From Eublepharis macularius (lineage: Eukaryota > Chordata > Lepidosauria > Squamata > Eublepharidae), in assembly GCF_028583425.1 (NCBI RefSeq), contig NC_072791.1, positions 197,942,311 through 198,006,310 on the forward strand: 64,000 bases of DNA. Direction: 5' to 3'. Shown here one piece after another: positions 23,278 to 33,082 of this stretch. The notes beneath the pieces were generated by a model, which saw only the letters and a list, made by a program, of their open reading frames with translations, was not told where the DNA came from and did not search any database. Both the position numbers and the translations under genes were made by a program. Position 1 is the stretch's first letter; each line of letters opens with the position of its first letter.

Positions 23278-24460
23278 GAGGAGGGGAATACCATTTTTGT
23301 GAAACGGAACTGCTAAATGCCAGGAAAGTCTAGAACTGGAGGACACGACCACCTAATGGTGGGATTTTTGCCTATTCATTGTGTAACACTTCCTAGTTTG
23401 GTTTCTGTTGGATTTTGTAGTTTCAAAGGGAAAGCAGGCCTTGATTCTTTGTCCTTGAATGGTGTGATACAACCAACAATCTTTTGCCCCAAGTACTAAC
23501 CTGATCCCAATCTACATGGCATCTCTTCCATTCTAGACTTCAGTGAAGACTTCAGTATTTCACTACACCAAGCAACAGCTTCCCCTCACCCAAATGAACA
23601 TGAATTCTGGTCAAATCAAAAGTTTGCTTGTTACTTTAATGTATCCTAACAAAATCGTTATGCTGCTTGCTTTGGATTTCTTTAATACTACTTATGATTT
23701 TTATAAACAACAATAATAAAAACATTGCAATATATGGAAAACATGAATAAAACAGCACTTCAACAATAAAAGAGCAGTACCAGTTAGTGTTCTGTGAATT
23801 TTTCTGATGGAGCCACATAGTTGCTGTGATTGCTGTCTAATAAATTTAGTAGGTTGTATTCTATATGGTAAACCCAGTAAGTATGTGCACTACAATTTGT
23901 TCCCTATATATTAATTTTAAACACTACTGTAAGGATACCATTGTATATTAATGCATCTTAATAGAGTACAGGTCCCTTATTATAGGAGTGTGACAGGTAA
24001 GGCAGACAGATCACCTTGATCTCAGTGGGGTGGAAATTTCTGATTTACTATGAATAAATAACCCAGTCCAGATGGACCGCTGAAACCCAGATAAACATAC
24101 ATATACTTTCAAGGTTTGGCCTTTTCTAGAGAAATTTCAGATTGAATTAATGTGTTTCATATTTGTAAATCGTTTTGTAGATCACTTTTGTATTCCACAT
24201 TTAGAAGTGACTCATTTTAGTTTTTACTTAACAGTTGAAGTGAATTGTGATATAGGCCTCAGAAAATCACTTATTATAATTGTGGCTTAAAATTAACAAA
24301 AACTGTATCAAGCTCCTTTTGATTTAAAAGTGTGTTGGGCTAACAGTAAAATCCTAAGAACACCCTCTTGCGAGTAAACCCCACTGAATAAACTGTGGAA
24401 GAATATATTTAGGCTGCTTAGGATTGCTCTTCAAAGTGCAGTCCCATCCCAGCAGTACAA
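23278..24460 (+). other. KLHL23 3' UTR region
   Basis: AT-rich sequence after the stop codon with several AATAAA and ATTTA motifs. The frames at 23317-23499 and 23636-23818 are short and show no family resemblance. Confidence 0.5.
23765..23770 (+). terminator. Candidate poly(A) signal of KLHL23
   Basis: AATAAA about 490 nt after the stop, followed within 30 nt by GT-rich sequence (GTTAGTGTTCTGTG). A distal candidate AATAAA lies at 27177-27182, also followed by a GT-rich stretch, but repeats separate it from the gene. Confidence 0.4.
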
Positions 24461-24540
24461 TTCTATGCAGAGTTACTATAATCTAAGCATATTGGTTTTA
24501 ATAGATGCAAGTGAAGTAATTGTATAGAATTGCACTGTAA
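24461..24540. repeat. Short fold-back repeat, family B, copy 3
   Basis: The arms ACAATTCTATGCAGAGTTAC and AGTAATTGTATAGAATTGCA are inverted, with a diverged centre. Confidence 0.6.
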
Positions 24541-24829
24541 GTACAGTATTTGGAAGTAAGACACTGAAACCAAAAGGATTTACTTTCATTTCAGTGCAAA
24601 GTGCTTAGAAAGATAAACTGCAACTGGCTATTTGGGATAACCCTGCAGTTTTCAGTGTTTGTTATTTAATCTGTAAAAATGTGAACATGTTGATATCTGG
24701 GTAATGATTTACATGAACCAGTGCCTACCTGAGGGACTGCCTACTCCCTTATGAACTTACCTGACCACTACAGACTTCTTTGGAAACCTGGCTTCAGGAG
24801 TACCCACTTCCTGAGAGTGCAGTTTGGTT

Positions 24830-26460
24830 TGGAATTAAGATTAAAATACCAAATTTTGGCTGATTTGGGTAAAATTTGAGTAAACCAAATAAAAAATTAG
24901 GTATCCTAAATTTTCACTGAATTTTTAAAAAAAATTAGATAAAAGTTGGCCATTGTTAGAAAACAATGTGTCTATGGGAAAATCACTCTGGGAGCTATCT
25001 GGTAGTCTGGAAGGTAATTTTTCAACCAAACTCAACCACATTTTCAGGGGACCTACTCCTGACTGTCCTATAACCTCTCTCCCCAAGTTTCAGGAAGATT
25101 GGAACCCAGGGTCCAATTTTATAGGTCACCAAAGAAAGTGCACCCAGCCTCTCCAGGGTCCAATTTTATAGGTCACCAAAGAAAGTGCACCCAGCCTCTC
25201 CATTGTTTCCTATGGGGAAAAAGTCAACGCTGACTCCCACTGCAGAAACACACTGGGGCAAGGCTGCCATGGCCAAGGCACACTCCCAAATTCAAGCTGA
25301 GCTCATCCCAGAGAAAGCCCAATAGAACCAAACAAACTCAGGAACAGAATCCCCTCAGAACCAAAGTGAAGGAAGGGGACCAAACTACATCAAAGAATCA
25401 CATCCATTCCATCCAAACCAAACTAAAGCAAGGACACTGTTGCAACTTAGCCCAACAGAAGCAAATTGAAGCACAGGAATGAATCCCCCCAGAACCAAAA
25501 TAAAGCAAGGGGACCAACATCACACCAGAGAATCACATCTATTCCACCAAACCAAACAAACAAGCAACGCTGTTGCAACTTAGCTCAACAGAACCAGTGT
25601 CACAGCAGCCAAATACTGGGTTCAGCCAGTAGGGGAATGACTCAGAGCAGAACCAAGCAACACCCAACCACATGCATAGGGCATTCCCTTGCTTCAGTTT
25701 GCTTCTGTTGGGCTAAGTTGCAAGAGTGTCTCTTGCTTCAGTTTGGTTTGGGTGGATGGGATTCTCTGATGTGGTGCTAGTATCCTTCCTTCACTTTGGT
25801 TCTGGGGATGGGGGGAAATCTATTTTGGTGTTTCAGTTTGGTTCTATTGGGCTTTCCCTGGGATAAGTTCACCCTGGATTTGGGAGTATGCCTTGGCCAT
25901 AGCAGCCTTATCCCAGTATGTTTCTGCAATGAGAGTCAGCTTTGACTTTTTCCCCATAGGAAACAATGGAGTGGGGGGGGGGGCTTGTTCAGGGGCTCAT
26001 AGAATTGGTCCCTGGTGTCCAATCTTCCTGAACCATGGGGGGCATTATAGGACAGTCAGGAGTAGGTCCCCTGAAAATGTGGTGGAGTTTGGTTGAAAAA
26101 TCATCCCTCCAGACCACTGGAGAGCTCCCAGCTATTTTTCCCCATAGAGAATAATGGAGAGTGGACAGGGGTACCTTCTTTGGGGGCTCATAAAATTGGC
26201 TCCTGGGGTCCAATCTTCATGAAAATTGGAGGATCCAGTCAGGGGTTGGTTCTCTCCAAATTTGGTAGGGTTTGGTTGAAAAATGACCCTTCCAGTCCAC
26301 TGGATATCTCCCAGAGTAATTTCCCCCTAGAAAACAATGGCTGATTATTTTGGAAATACCCAAACTGAATTAGAGAATCAATTCAGAATTTGGGGGATTC
26401 TGAATGGTTGTTTTTTTCAGATTCAGTTAAAAAAATGGATTCACTGAATTTTTTGAGGGG
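24830..26460. repeat. Large inverted repeat (about 1.6 kb fold-back element)
   Basis: The left arm (about 24838-25650) and right arm (about 25680-26455) mirror each other over most of their length, with the centre near 25665. Paired phrases include CCAATAGAACCAAAC with GTTTGGTTCTATTGG, GCCATGGCCAAGGCACACTC with GAGTATGCCTTGGCCATAGC, and ACCTACTCCTGACTGTCCTA with TAGGACAGTCAGGAGTAGGT. Each arm is itself partly repetitive: the right arm has two versions of a TTTGGTTGAAAAAT...CTCCCAG unit. No transposase is visible. Confidence 0.85.
25108..25201 (+). repeat. Exact 47-bp tandem duplication
   Basis: The 47-bp unit beginning AGGGTCCAATTTTATAGGTC and ending CCCAGCCTCTCC occurs twice in direct succession (25108-25154 and 25155-25201) without a difference. 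The right arm of the surrounding inverted repeat shows no matching doubling at the mirrored place. Confidence 0.9.
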
Positions 26461-26820
26461 TGCACACCCCTTGTGGCAAATCCGGCGAGGACCTTCTCAG
26501 TTGTGGAACAAAACTCTGGAAATCTCTCCCAAGGGAGACTGATCTGTTCCCTGCTGTTGCGATCTTCCACCAGTGGGTGAATTTTTGTTTTGTTTTGTTT
26601 GGCATTCCTTCAGTGATCCCTCCCTCTTGCCCAATGTTTTAATTGTTGTTTTTTATGTTTTTATATGCATTTTACCTCTGATTTTGTTTAAATAATATGA
26701 TGGTTTTAAAATGAGATTTATTATGGATGTTGGAATTTGTTAGTTGCCTTCTTGGCCCTTATTAGGGCAGGAAGGTGGGGTATAAATGTAAAATAAATAA
26801 TAAAAATAAATATATCACAT
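26461..26820 (+). repeat. LINE 3' end (CR1/L2-like)
   Basis: The region ends with GGGGTATAAATGTAAAATAA and an AATAAA-rich tail, and the body has a short coding-like remnant around CAAAACTCTGGAAATCTC. This is the usual appearance of the truncated 3' end of a CR1- or L2-type LINE in plus orientation. Family not certain. Confidence 0.6.
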
Positions 26821-27695
26821 GGGGTAACCAAACACCTATTACTATGAATTCAACAAATACTACCACTGTGGTAAAACGCCTCTTGAGTATACATGATCAA
26901 GAGAACTGTGATATCTAGATTAGTTCCCATTTCCAAACAGCCTGTATCAGCATGAAGATACTTAGAAATGGGCATCAGTCGTGCCAGTGCAGTGACATGA
27001 CGCATCTGTGTAAATATTTACAATCAGAGTGCTACTGTTCCAGTCACAGTTCTTTTTGATTTATGTCGTAAAACCATATTTTTAAATCTTATGTATAAAT
27101 GAATTAGAATGTATGTACAGTTTTCACATTTTTATATTGCTGTGGGTGATTTTTTTGTTATTTAACTCTAATTTAAAATAAACCTACATAATGGGCGATG
27201 TTGTGTCATGTCTGATTTCCCCATCCAAGCAATTGTACCGTGTTTTCTAAATCTTAAAGAAGAAATCTGCTACATATAACTTCTCTTCAAGTAAAATTCA
27301 AATTGAACACTGGTATCTTGCACACTGAAAAGAACAGACGTCTCTTCCAAGTAAATGTGGTTTAGGATCAAACAGAAATAGCAGCATTATATTGAAGGAC
27401 CCTAGCCATTTTCCCCTCAAGTTCCCATTATTTCTGCAACAAGTAAATAAAAAGATCAGATATGGCTGACTGATGAAAACATGGCAACATTAAGCCCCAG
27501 TTGAAAAGCAGTGGTTATGTGGTGCATTGAATTTAATTGTTGTAGATATCAAAATAGATATGTATACCCAATTTTCATGTATAGGAATTAAAGTCTACCG
27601 ATGTGATACGAATCACAAGTGCATAGGGTTGCTCGCAACCCTAATAACTTAAATGTATATCTCTAAGGCAGCGTTTGAGGAGGGAGGGTGGCATG
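26821..27695. other. Intergenic or distal KLHL23 3' UTR
   Basis: AT-rich DNA with one good poly(A)-signal context at 27177-27182. No coding region is recognised. Confidence 0.4.
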
Positions 27696-27890
27696 ATATA
27701 GCCTGATCTTGGAAGCCAAGCAGGGTCAATACTTGGATGGGGAAGACTCTGCAAGGAAGGCAATAGCCAAGGAAGACTCTGCAGAGGAAGGCAATAGCAA
27801 ATTACTTCCGCTTCCCACTTGCCTTGAAAGCCCTTTGCTGGGGTCTCCATAAGTCAGTTGTGACTTGATGGTATGTAAGCACATAAGGCA
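27696..27890 (+). repeat. 5S-derived SINE, plus strand, copy 3
   Basis: The head GCCTGATCTTGGAAGCCAAG, then CAGGGTCAATACTTGGATGG, matches the internal 5S promoter region. A duplicated GGAAGACTCTGCAAGGAAGG-like stretch follows, and the tail is CAGTTGTGACTTGATGGTAT, the BovB-like 3' end. Confidence 0.8.
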
Positions 27891-27899
27891 CCCTAACCT

Positions 27900-28080
27900 G
27901 AATAGCCTAGGTGAGCCTGATCTTGTCAGGTCTCAGAAGCTAAGCAAAGTTGGCCGTGGTTTGTAACTGGATGGGAGACCTCCAACAAAGACCAGAGTTG
28001 CAAAGCCAGGCAATGGGAAACCACCTCTGTTAGTCTCTTGCCATGAAAACCCTGCCAAAGGTTGCCATGTCAGCTATGGC
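27900..28080 (+). repeat. 5S-derived SINE, plus strand, copy 4
   Basis: The head GAGCCTGATCTTGTCAGGTC, then TCAGAAGCTAAGC and ACTGGATGGGAGACC, is 5S-like. The body CAGGCAATGGGAAACCACCT and CTCTTGCCATGAAAACC follow. It lies directly behind copy 3. Confidence 0.82.
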
Positions 28081-28661
28081 TCCACCAAGTACAGAAGGCA
28101 GTGTTTCTCAAACTTTTAAAGCTGAAGGCTTTTTCCTCCTGAATTACAGTTGAGGTACACATTACTTATATCACAATGTTTGCTTTTTAGAATGTAAAAG
28201 AATCATCTACCAACAGAGGCACTCCCCCCACCCCCGTATTTGTGAGTCAGTGTTCTGGGCAGTTGCCCAAGTGGAAAGAAGGAGGCCTAAAGACTCCTGT
28301 AGAAATACAGTAGGCACTCTTCTCCATGCATAGGTATTATGGGCTCACAGGAGCCTTTTCAAGAATTTGTTTCTCGTGGTAATTAGCTGTTCTCTCACGG
28401 CCCACGAATGCATTCCAGCAGCCAGTTTTAGTATTGTTGTTCTAACCCTACTGAGATAACAGGAACTGTTATGTAGGCTGTGGAAGGAAGCTGGGGAGTT
28501 AATAGAACAGGTAGAACTTTTCCTAGGAAGCAGTTCAGGCACAGCAGCTTGCTTTTTAGATTCACCATGTAAGAAAATAAGGCAGACGCCTTAAGCTTTT
28601 AAGTATAACACATAATGCATATTTTGTAACTATGGCACCTTGTTCCCATTTGTCAACTTCT

Positions 28662-28864
28662 GGGCTGTTTCTAGACATCTTACCTTCTGCCTCTCCATGC
28701 CGCAACATCGCGGCTCGTGCTGGGGCGAATGCGAAATATCGCGTTTTCTTGCGCGATGATGCACAAAACTCGCGCGAGAAAACGCGCTATTTCGCGTTTT
28801 CTCCAGCATGAGCCATGACGTTGCGGCATGGAGCGGCAGAAGATAAGCTGTCTGGAAACGGCCC
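28662..28864. repeat. CpG-rich palindromic MITE
   Basis: Left terminus GGGCTGTTTCTAGACATCTT and right terminus AGCTGTCTGGAAACGGCCC are inverted. Inside, CTCCATGCCGCAACATCGCG faces GACGTTGCGGCATGGAGCGG, and the centre is dense in CGCG motifs. Both arms run almost to the middle, so this is a hairpin-forming element of about 203 bp. Confidence 0.82.
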
Positions 28865-28936
28865 TGGATTCCTTCTACTGAATTCACTGATCCTCCCAAA
28901 AGCACTTGGGAGAAGAAGAATCACTTAGAATCTAGA

Positions 28937-29182
28937 TGCAGAGGAGTTAGCTGTGTTAGTCTGTGGTAGCAAAATCAAAAAGAGTCCAGTAGCACCTTTA
29001 AGACTAACCAATTTTATTGTAGCATAAGCTTTCGAGAATCAAGTTCTCTTCGTCAGATGCATGATACAGAGACTGGTCAAATCTCTGTATCATGCATCTG
29101 ACGAAGGGAACTTGATTCTCGAAAGCTTATGCTACCATAAAATTGGTTAGTCTTAAAGGTGCTACTGGACTCTTTTTGACTT
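28937..29182. repeat. Fold-back repeat, family A, copy 5 (well preserved)
   Basis: The left arm AGTCCAGTAGCACCTTTAAG, then ACTAACCAATTTTATTGTAG and CATAAGCTTTCGAGAATC, is mirrored by the right arm with very few differences. The centre CATGATACAGAG...CTCTGTATCATG is itself symmetric. The outer GTTAGCTGTGTTAGTCTG occurs only on the left. Confidence 0.85.
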
Positions 29183-29437
29183 AGAATCTAGAAATCCCTA
29201 CTTCCCCACCACACCACCTTGTAGGGTTACACACAGCCAAAGTTGTCTAGTTGTTGTTGTTATAAAATTCCATTTGAAAAAGACCATCTCTGAGCAAAAA
29301 ACTTCTCTCTGTATTAAGAGATACTTCTCAAATGCTTACAGCTTCTTGCGGTCAGAGGCCCCTTGTCAACAACAGCCTTTTGCTCTATCACAGTAGTCAA
29401 AGCAAAAGCCTCAGTTTCTGACAGAAAACTACACAGA

Positions 29438-29702
29438 GGACAGATGTTTAGCTGCAGTTTGAACGCTGAACTGCATCAGGTTTTCTTCAGGCTTCCTCAC
29501 AACACTGTTGTGCTGTCCACTTGTTTTACTGTGGTTTATCATTTCTCCATACTTTCTCAAACTACTTTTGATCCGATTTTGAGAGTGCATAGAGAACTGA
29601 CAAGGAAACCATGGAAAAGATAACAAATGGACAATGACATTGTAAGGAAACTTGAAAAACTGCTGCAGTTCGGCACCCAAACTGCAGAAAAACATCTGAG
29701 TG
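29438..29702. repeat. Diverged fold-back repeat with centre near 29575
   Basis: The left arm CAGATGTTTAGCTGCAGTTT, then GAACGCTGAACTGCA, faces the right arm TGCAGTTCGGCACCCAAACT, then GCAGAAAAACATCTG. The two strands therefore encode similar open frames (HRGQMFSCSLNAELHQ and MFFCSLGAELQQFF), a consequence of the symmetry and not evidence for a gene. Confidence 0.7.
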
Positions 29703-30321
29703 AAGAATCCAGAATGAGGACCTGTAATCTATTTTGTCCAAAAGGGCAGGCCAAACTCACGGCTTCTTGTGACAGGGCCACATTAACCGTCTGTGGTAAG
29801 TGGGGAAAGAATCAGCCGCTTCTTGGAAGCAGTGTGAGAGTTAGACTTGGCAGGAAAGTATGAGATGTAGTGTGAGGAGGGAATGATGGAACAAGACAAA
29901 GATGGGGGGGGCATCGGATGGCTGGAACGTGCTCATATATGGAAGGGCTGTGAGAAGAGAAGAAAGGGGAAGGAATAGGGAATGGGCAAAAACAGGGAGA
30001 GGGCAGTGAGGCACTGCAAGGGGCTGGGCAACAGGTTGGGCTGCTGAAGGAGCAATGCCAAGGCAGAGCCTGTGTTGGCATACACCTTTCCTCCTTTTTC
30101 TATTTTTTCCGTGCTCTAAACAGCTCTCACCTACTCTCCAGCCTTCCTCCGCTTCTTCCAGCTCCTATCCTAGTTACCAGTTGCCAGCTCCCCCCCTCAT
30201 CATTGTCGAGAAGGAGGAGGGTGAAGCAAGAATGTTCAAAGCTGGCAAGGAAGAAGAGGACAGCAGGAGGCGCCCTTAGGGATGGCTGGCATGCGATTCA
30301 CTTTCAGAGATTTTGCAACCC
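29703..30321. other. Left flank of the provirus
   Basis: GC-moderate sequence with purine-rich tracts (29870-30000, 30195-30275). No gene is seen. The last bases before the provirus, TTTTGCAACCC, form half of an inverted motif completed on the other side of the provirus. Confidence 0.4.
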
Positions 30322-30325
30322 ACTT

Positions 30326-31716
30326 TGTTACCAGAACTGCTCTTTATTATAATGGGGAATTAGCTGTAGCAGTCTGTAACTTTAAAATTAAGCGCGGATC
30401 ATAACCTATGTTTACGGAGGTCCCGATCCCAGACACTCTAGTGACAAAGAGGCAGACAACGAATAAGTTCCAAACACGTGTATTGAGTGTAGCGTAAGCC
30501 TAGCTTGCACAATCATACAAAGAACATACAAGGTCTAAGAAATATAGAGTAGGAAATACAGAGACGTTCGCATTAGCGGGTTCCCAACGATGGTACGGGA
30601 AATACTCACAATCCTGGAGCGAAGCAGAGACACGGCAGCGAGGGTGGCCCAATGCCAGCACTGGGACCACAGACGGACAGCAAGGGGGTCTGGATAGGGA
30701 ATGGCCGAGGCACCGAGTGGTCTGAGAGACCAGCTTAAATACCCCAAAACGTACCCTGGTGCTGGTGCTGTACTTGGTGGTTCTCACAGTTTAAAACAAA
30801 GGGTCTAATGGGCTACTGAATGGCTTAGATGGGCCACTTTGGTAATCAGATTGTGATAAGTGACACCTCAGGAAGAGGGGACAAAAGAGGGAGGGGGAAA
30901 TCCAAGTGGGCTGAAAGGATGTTCCAACGGACAGGGCTTGTCCTGATGTCATCAGCTTCTGGAATGCGGAGGTTTCTTTGAGATGCATTCTCTAAGTGCT
31001 TGGGATGGTCGGCACTTAGTTCCTTCTCCGGGGCGGCTCCTAAGATATGCAGAGCGGGGCGAGGGGCTCTCGCTGCGGACGTGGTGTGCCCGCTTCGCCG
31101 AAATGGCTTCTCAAAGCTGTCTTCTTCCCAGGGTCTTCTGGCTGCCTGAGAACATGGATGCCGGCTGGGCATAGCTGGGGCTGGATAGCAGGCTGCCCGG
31201 TAGCGAGGGCAAGCTCGGGGACCAGCCCGCGGGAGGCTCCAGGCGGGAACTGACCAGGGAGCGCCTAGCCAGGCTCGCTGGAGGTTTCCCCGGCTGGCGC
31301 CCGGCTGCTAGCAGCGGCTTGGGCCCATATGAGGCAGGCTTCCATGGAGGCAGGGGAACAACACTTTAAAACACAGTCCAGAACAGGGAACAGGCACGGT
31401 CCGTGGCAGATGGCAATGCAGGCACGGGGCACACTTGTAACAGAGTCCAAACACACACTGGGAATCCCAGATACAGGTCAGGGCAGGGCTGCCCAGAAAG
31501 AGAGTCCTTTTGTGCAGTTAGCCAAACATGGAGTCAGTAAACTACACAGTCTATTACAGCAGCGGGGTAATTGACACGCAGGCAGGAAACTGACACGTGT
31601 ATTAACACACACACGTGTAAAGCAATCTTTGATGTAGCAGTGAAACAGCAATGCAGGAAACTTTAACACAGTTCATGGCAGGCCTTAAAGCAGGGGAGGG
31701 GGCCTACTTGGCAACA
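30326..31716 (-). repeat. 3' LTR of the provirus
   Basis: 1391 bp, bounded by TGTTACC on the left and GGCAACA on the right (TG...CA). On the viral strand there is a TATA-like TATTTAAG at about 30732-30740 and an AATAAA near 30343-30348. Confidence 0.95.
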
Positions 31717-31728
31717 ATTCCCCCCCTC
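31717..31728 (-). other. Polypurine tract of the provirus
   Basis: On the viral strand GAGGGGGGGAAT immediately precedes the 3' LTR. This is the expected place and composition for the plus-strand DNA primer. Confidence 0.85.
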
Positions 31729-33082
31729 GGAGACCCCGTGACGTCAGGCGCGCGGGTCTCCGAACTTGACTTCAAAGGCGAGGTGGTCGGCAATGTCCGG
31801 TGGTCGAGCTTCGAGCGAAGAAGGAGTGGGAAGGGAAGGGGGAGGAGGCGTCACTCAAAAATTTAGTTTGGAGAACCACCTAACCGAATAAGTGCAATTT
31901 AGATCAGCCAATGGGCTGCAGGTCTCTGGGTTCACACCAGGGGGTGTGCTAAGTGCTACAGTCAACATAGACAGCAATTCATAGGCAGCAATGAGCAATT
32001 CATGCATATAAATAGCAATAATTCATAATTGTGTACATTGATTAATTAAGGTAATTCATACGGAATTCATGATGGGTTAAAAGCATTAAAAACCAGGAGC
32101 AATTCATATACATGGATTAATTCATAGACATAAGATTAAAAGCAGGGGCAATTCATGGATACAATTCATGAATGCAGGATTAAAAGCAATTCATACAAGG
32201 TAAAAGTGAAATGTGCAAGCAAGGCATAGACCAATTCATCAAGGGTTGAACAACTCATAGATTGAACAATTCATAGATAATTAAAACCATAAATACATAA
32301 ATACATAGGACTAAAAGCGATGATTCGGGAGGTTAAAACCAATAAAAGCAGCAAGAGTAAAAGCAAGTGCGTGGAAACAATTCATGAGGGGTAGGCGGCG
32401 GAAGGGCTCATAGGGGGTCAGAAAAATAAACTCTGCAATTAAAACCCAAATCGGTATGGCTGGATTTAAAATCAAATTCATAGACTAGAACTGCCTCGGC
32501 GGAGGGAGTCGGGTTAAGAAGGCAATTCAAAAGGTTAAAATCAAATTCATCGGGATAAAGTTCATGGGCGCACTTGCAATAGATAGAGGGGGGGGACTAG
32601 TTCGGGGCTAAATTCATGGGAGTAAAATTCATAAAAAGCAATGGCAAGAAATTCATAAAACAATAGAGCAGCAAAGATCACAGACGGCTCAGTCCGCAGT
32701 ACAGCTGCTAGACTGGGTTGCATATTTACAGAAACAAGCAAACTTAGTCCATGTGTTCCAAAACACACTTCCACCCCCCCTTGCTGTCTGCGTCAATCCG
32801 CAGAGCAGGGTCGGCAGGCGGCGAGAAGGGCTTCAGGCACACAGTTCTAGTCCTCATGGAGGTAGTTCCGCTGGCGGTCGTTCGCAGGCGGGCCGTGGGC
32901 TGGGAGGCGGGAAAATACGTCCCCCCCTAGTCCACAAGAGGGCCTCGGAGCGGTGTCCGGCAGCAGAGCGTCCATGGGGCCGGTGCAGGATCCGTACACA
33001 TAGTAATGAACATAATCATAGTCCATACCGGCACAAGCAATAAAACAAACAAGGGCTGAAAACGGGGCGCCGAGAATAACCA
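31729..33082 (-). other. Env-to-LTR interval with an ATGAATT-type motif array
   Basis: Between env and the polypurine tract lies about 1.35 kb. From about 31976 to 32665 the plus strand has about twenty ATTCAT motifs (viral sense ATGAAT), often as AATTCATA or AATTCATG, mixed with AAAAGCA words, at irregular spacing of roughly 15-60 bp. No long frame on the viral strand is convincing. Function unknown; a non-coding RNA element or degenerate repeat expansion is possible. Confidence 0.6.

Noticed and set aside
28101-28180. Possible hAT-type end (CAGTGTTTCTCAAACTTTTA)
   Set aside because: The wording recalls Charlie-type MITE ends, but I could not find a convincing partner end nearby.
30344-30380. 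Resemblance of the LTR edge (AATTAGCTGTAGCAGTCTGT) to the family A fold-back head
   Set aside because: The match is short and only one-sided; both LTR copies have it, and it does not extend into the family A arm.
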